Below are positions 13,288 through 14,194 of a DNA stretch of 14,194 nucleotides, piece after piece. The stretch is taken from NCBI GenBank assembly GCA_964604305.1, contig CAZRYM010000044.1, forward strand, positions 1 to 14,194, read 5' to 3'. The stretch's first letter is position 1, and each line of letters starts with the position of its first letter. The DNA comes from JASUTC01 sp964604305 (lineage in GTDB: Bacteria > Thermotogota > Thermotogae > MWEM01). The position numbers were made by a program, and so were the translations under genes. The notes beneath the pieces are model-generated. The model saw only the letters and a program-made list of their open reading frames with translations, had not been told where the DNA came from and did no database searches.

Positions 13288-13321
13288 TTTAAAAAGAGCT
13301 CCCCCTTGAAGGGGTCCTCTT
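13288..13321 (-). terminator. Intrinsic terminator after the PH-like protein gene
   Basis: On the minus strand the stem runs AAGAG, then CCCCTT facing AAGGGG, then CTCTT, followed by a T-rich run (plus-strand A run at 13291-13295). A small internal bulge lies between the two helices. It sits 13 bp after the stop at 13335. Confidence 0.6.
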
Positions 13322-13334
13322 ATCTTTTATTCTA

Positions 13335-14192
13335 TCACACAATTTGCGCTCTACCAAGGTATTTCTGAATGCGGTGAAGAATGTTTATTTTCTGGGTAAA
13401 TTCATCATCCGTTTCCATTTCCGCGTTCAAAGATGATATTTTAACGCCACGTTTTATCTCATTGATAAATCCAAAGGCTTTTCTCGGGGAAAGATAGTCG
13501 AAGGTGTAAGATTCTTTTTTTGTTTTGATGGTTAACTTCATGGTTGAAAACATTCCTCTTTCTTCCTCGAGCTCTTCAATTTCATCATAAGCAAACGAAA
13601 AATGTTTTTTTGCCCTCTTGGAAAAGATATGGACCTTGTGATCGGTTGTCATGAGAAGGCAGATATCATTGCCGTATTTTCCCCGTGTGAAGGCCGTGAT
13701 ATTTTCAGCTTCATCCAAGTAATTACCGATTTTTCCAATCCCATCGATGACATCAAAATCGTTGTGATAAAGATTCTCCGCTCTCGTTTTTAGTTGATGA
13801 GGTTTTACCTCATCGATGAACCTGTTGGATATGTATTCCTCAATTTCAATCCTTTTTTTTTCCATGAGACGATAATCATTTTCCTCACATATTACAATTT
13901 CCTGACTTAAAAGCGGTTTCATAATACCTGACACTATCTTTTCAAAATCAGTGTTGGCGGCAAATCCAATCTGGAATTCACTTAATACGGGAATATATCC
14001 AGGCTGAAAGTTCTCTTCAAGAGTTGATATGATCTCCTCTTCATCCATTTTTTCATGCTTGAGAAGACTGTAAACAACCGTAGCCATAAACGCCTTTGTC
14101 TTTTCACTCTTCCACTTTTTGTCCAAATGGCCTGAATATTTATCAAAATCGACTTCTTCACCTTGCATAGAGTTGAATGTCTCTTTGAGCAA
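13335..14192 (-). CDS. Protein with bacterial PH-like (YokE-type) domain, truncated at window end
   Basis: At least 285 residues; the reading frame is open to the edge of the window, so the true start may lie outside. A TTG at 14192 is possible but there is no room to see a ribosome site. Residues about 158-248 resemble a bacterial PH domain (bPH/YokE type): ENITAFTRGKYG, ICLLMTTDHKVHIFSKRAKKH, YDEIEELEEERGMFSTMKLTIKT, and a closing helix AFGFINEIKRGV. The part before (1-155) is helical and acidic with no family recognised; its KTRAENLYHNDFDVIDGIGK near 135-154 leads into the PH-like domain. No signal peptide or membrane segment is visible in the part seen, so it is probably cytosolic. Function is unknown. 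Confidence 0.6.
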   Translation of the reverse strand: MLKETFNSMQGEEVDFDKYSGHLDKKWKSEKTKAFMATVVYSLLKHEKMDEEEIISTLEENFQPGYIPVLSEFQIGFAANTDFEKIVSGIMKPLLSQEIVICEENDYRLMEKKRIEIEEYISNRFIDEVKPHQLKTRAENLYHNDFDVIDGIGKIGNYLDEAENITAFTRGKYGNDICLLMTTDHKVHIFSKRAKKHFSFAYDEIEELEEERGMFSTMKLTIKTKKESYTFDYLSPRKAFGFINEIKRGVKISSLNAEMETDDEFTQKINILHRIQKYLGRAQIV

Positions 14193-14194
14193 GC

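Overview
The window looks like ordinary chromosomal DNA from a low-GC Gram-positive anaerobe, most likely of the Clostridia. The evidence is AT-rich DNA, AGGAGG-type ribosome binding sites, three probable TTG starts, sigma-A type promoters (TTGACA-N17-TATAGT and several extended -10 sites), tRNA genes that encode their own CCA, and redox proteins with anaerobe-type cysteine motifs (an iron-sulfur-flavoprotein-like reductase and a DUF362 2x[4Fe-4S] protein). No phage, transposon, CRISPR array or other mobile element was seen. The taxonomic call is an inference.

Left part (1-3650): a flavodoxin-fold reductase (minus) diverges from a plus-strand group made of an exported DUF3887/PEGA/jelly-roll protein, an aldo-keto reductase and a small two-helix membrane protein whose start overlaps the reductase's stop. 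Facing this group is a DUF1648 membrane protein whose promoter holds a perfect 13-bp inverted repeat, a textbook repressor site.

Middle (3650-8770): an exported protein joins a Gly/Asn-rich repeat region to a C-terminal excisionase-like helix-turn-helix. It converges on a two-gene minus-strand operon: a 1066-residue membrane sensor (extracytoplasmic sensor-PAS-GAF-GGDEF-EAL) and, 12 bp downstream, a GDT1/UPF0016 manganese-exporter homologue. The sensor's GGDEF site is degenerate (ESDEF) while its EAL catalytic residues are intact, so it probably degrades c-di-GMP. The transporter homologue carries an unusual cysteine-rich cytosolic-type tail.

Right part (8770-14194): a tight plus-strand operon encodes a DUF362 ferredoxin-like protein, a short PfkB-type sugar/nucleoside kinase and an MBL-fold hydrolase. 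A tRNA operon follows (Lys-UUU, Leu-UAG, Gly-GCC) with its own promoter and a strong terminator. The tRNA-Gly has an unusual U6:U67 mismatch. On the minus strand lie a membrane-anchored calcineurin-like phosphoesterase and, truncated by the window end, a protein with a bacterial PH-like domain.

I do not see an obvious complete new system. The best candidates for a second look are the c-di-GMP phosphodiesterase/manganese-transporter operon with its Cys-rich tail, the exported HTH-like protein, the DUF362-kinase-hydrolase operon and the palindromic operator at 3672-3702.
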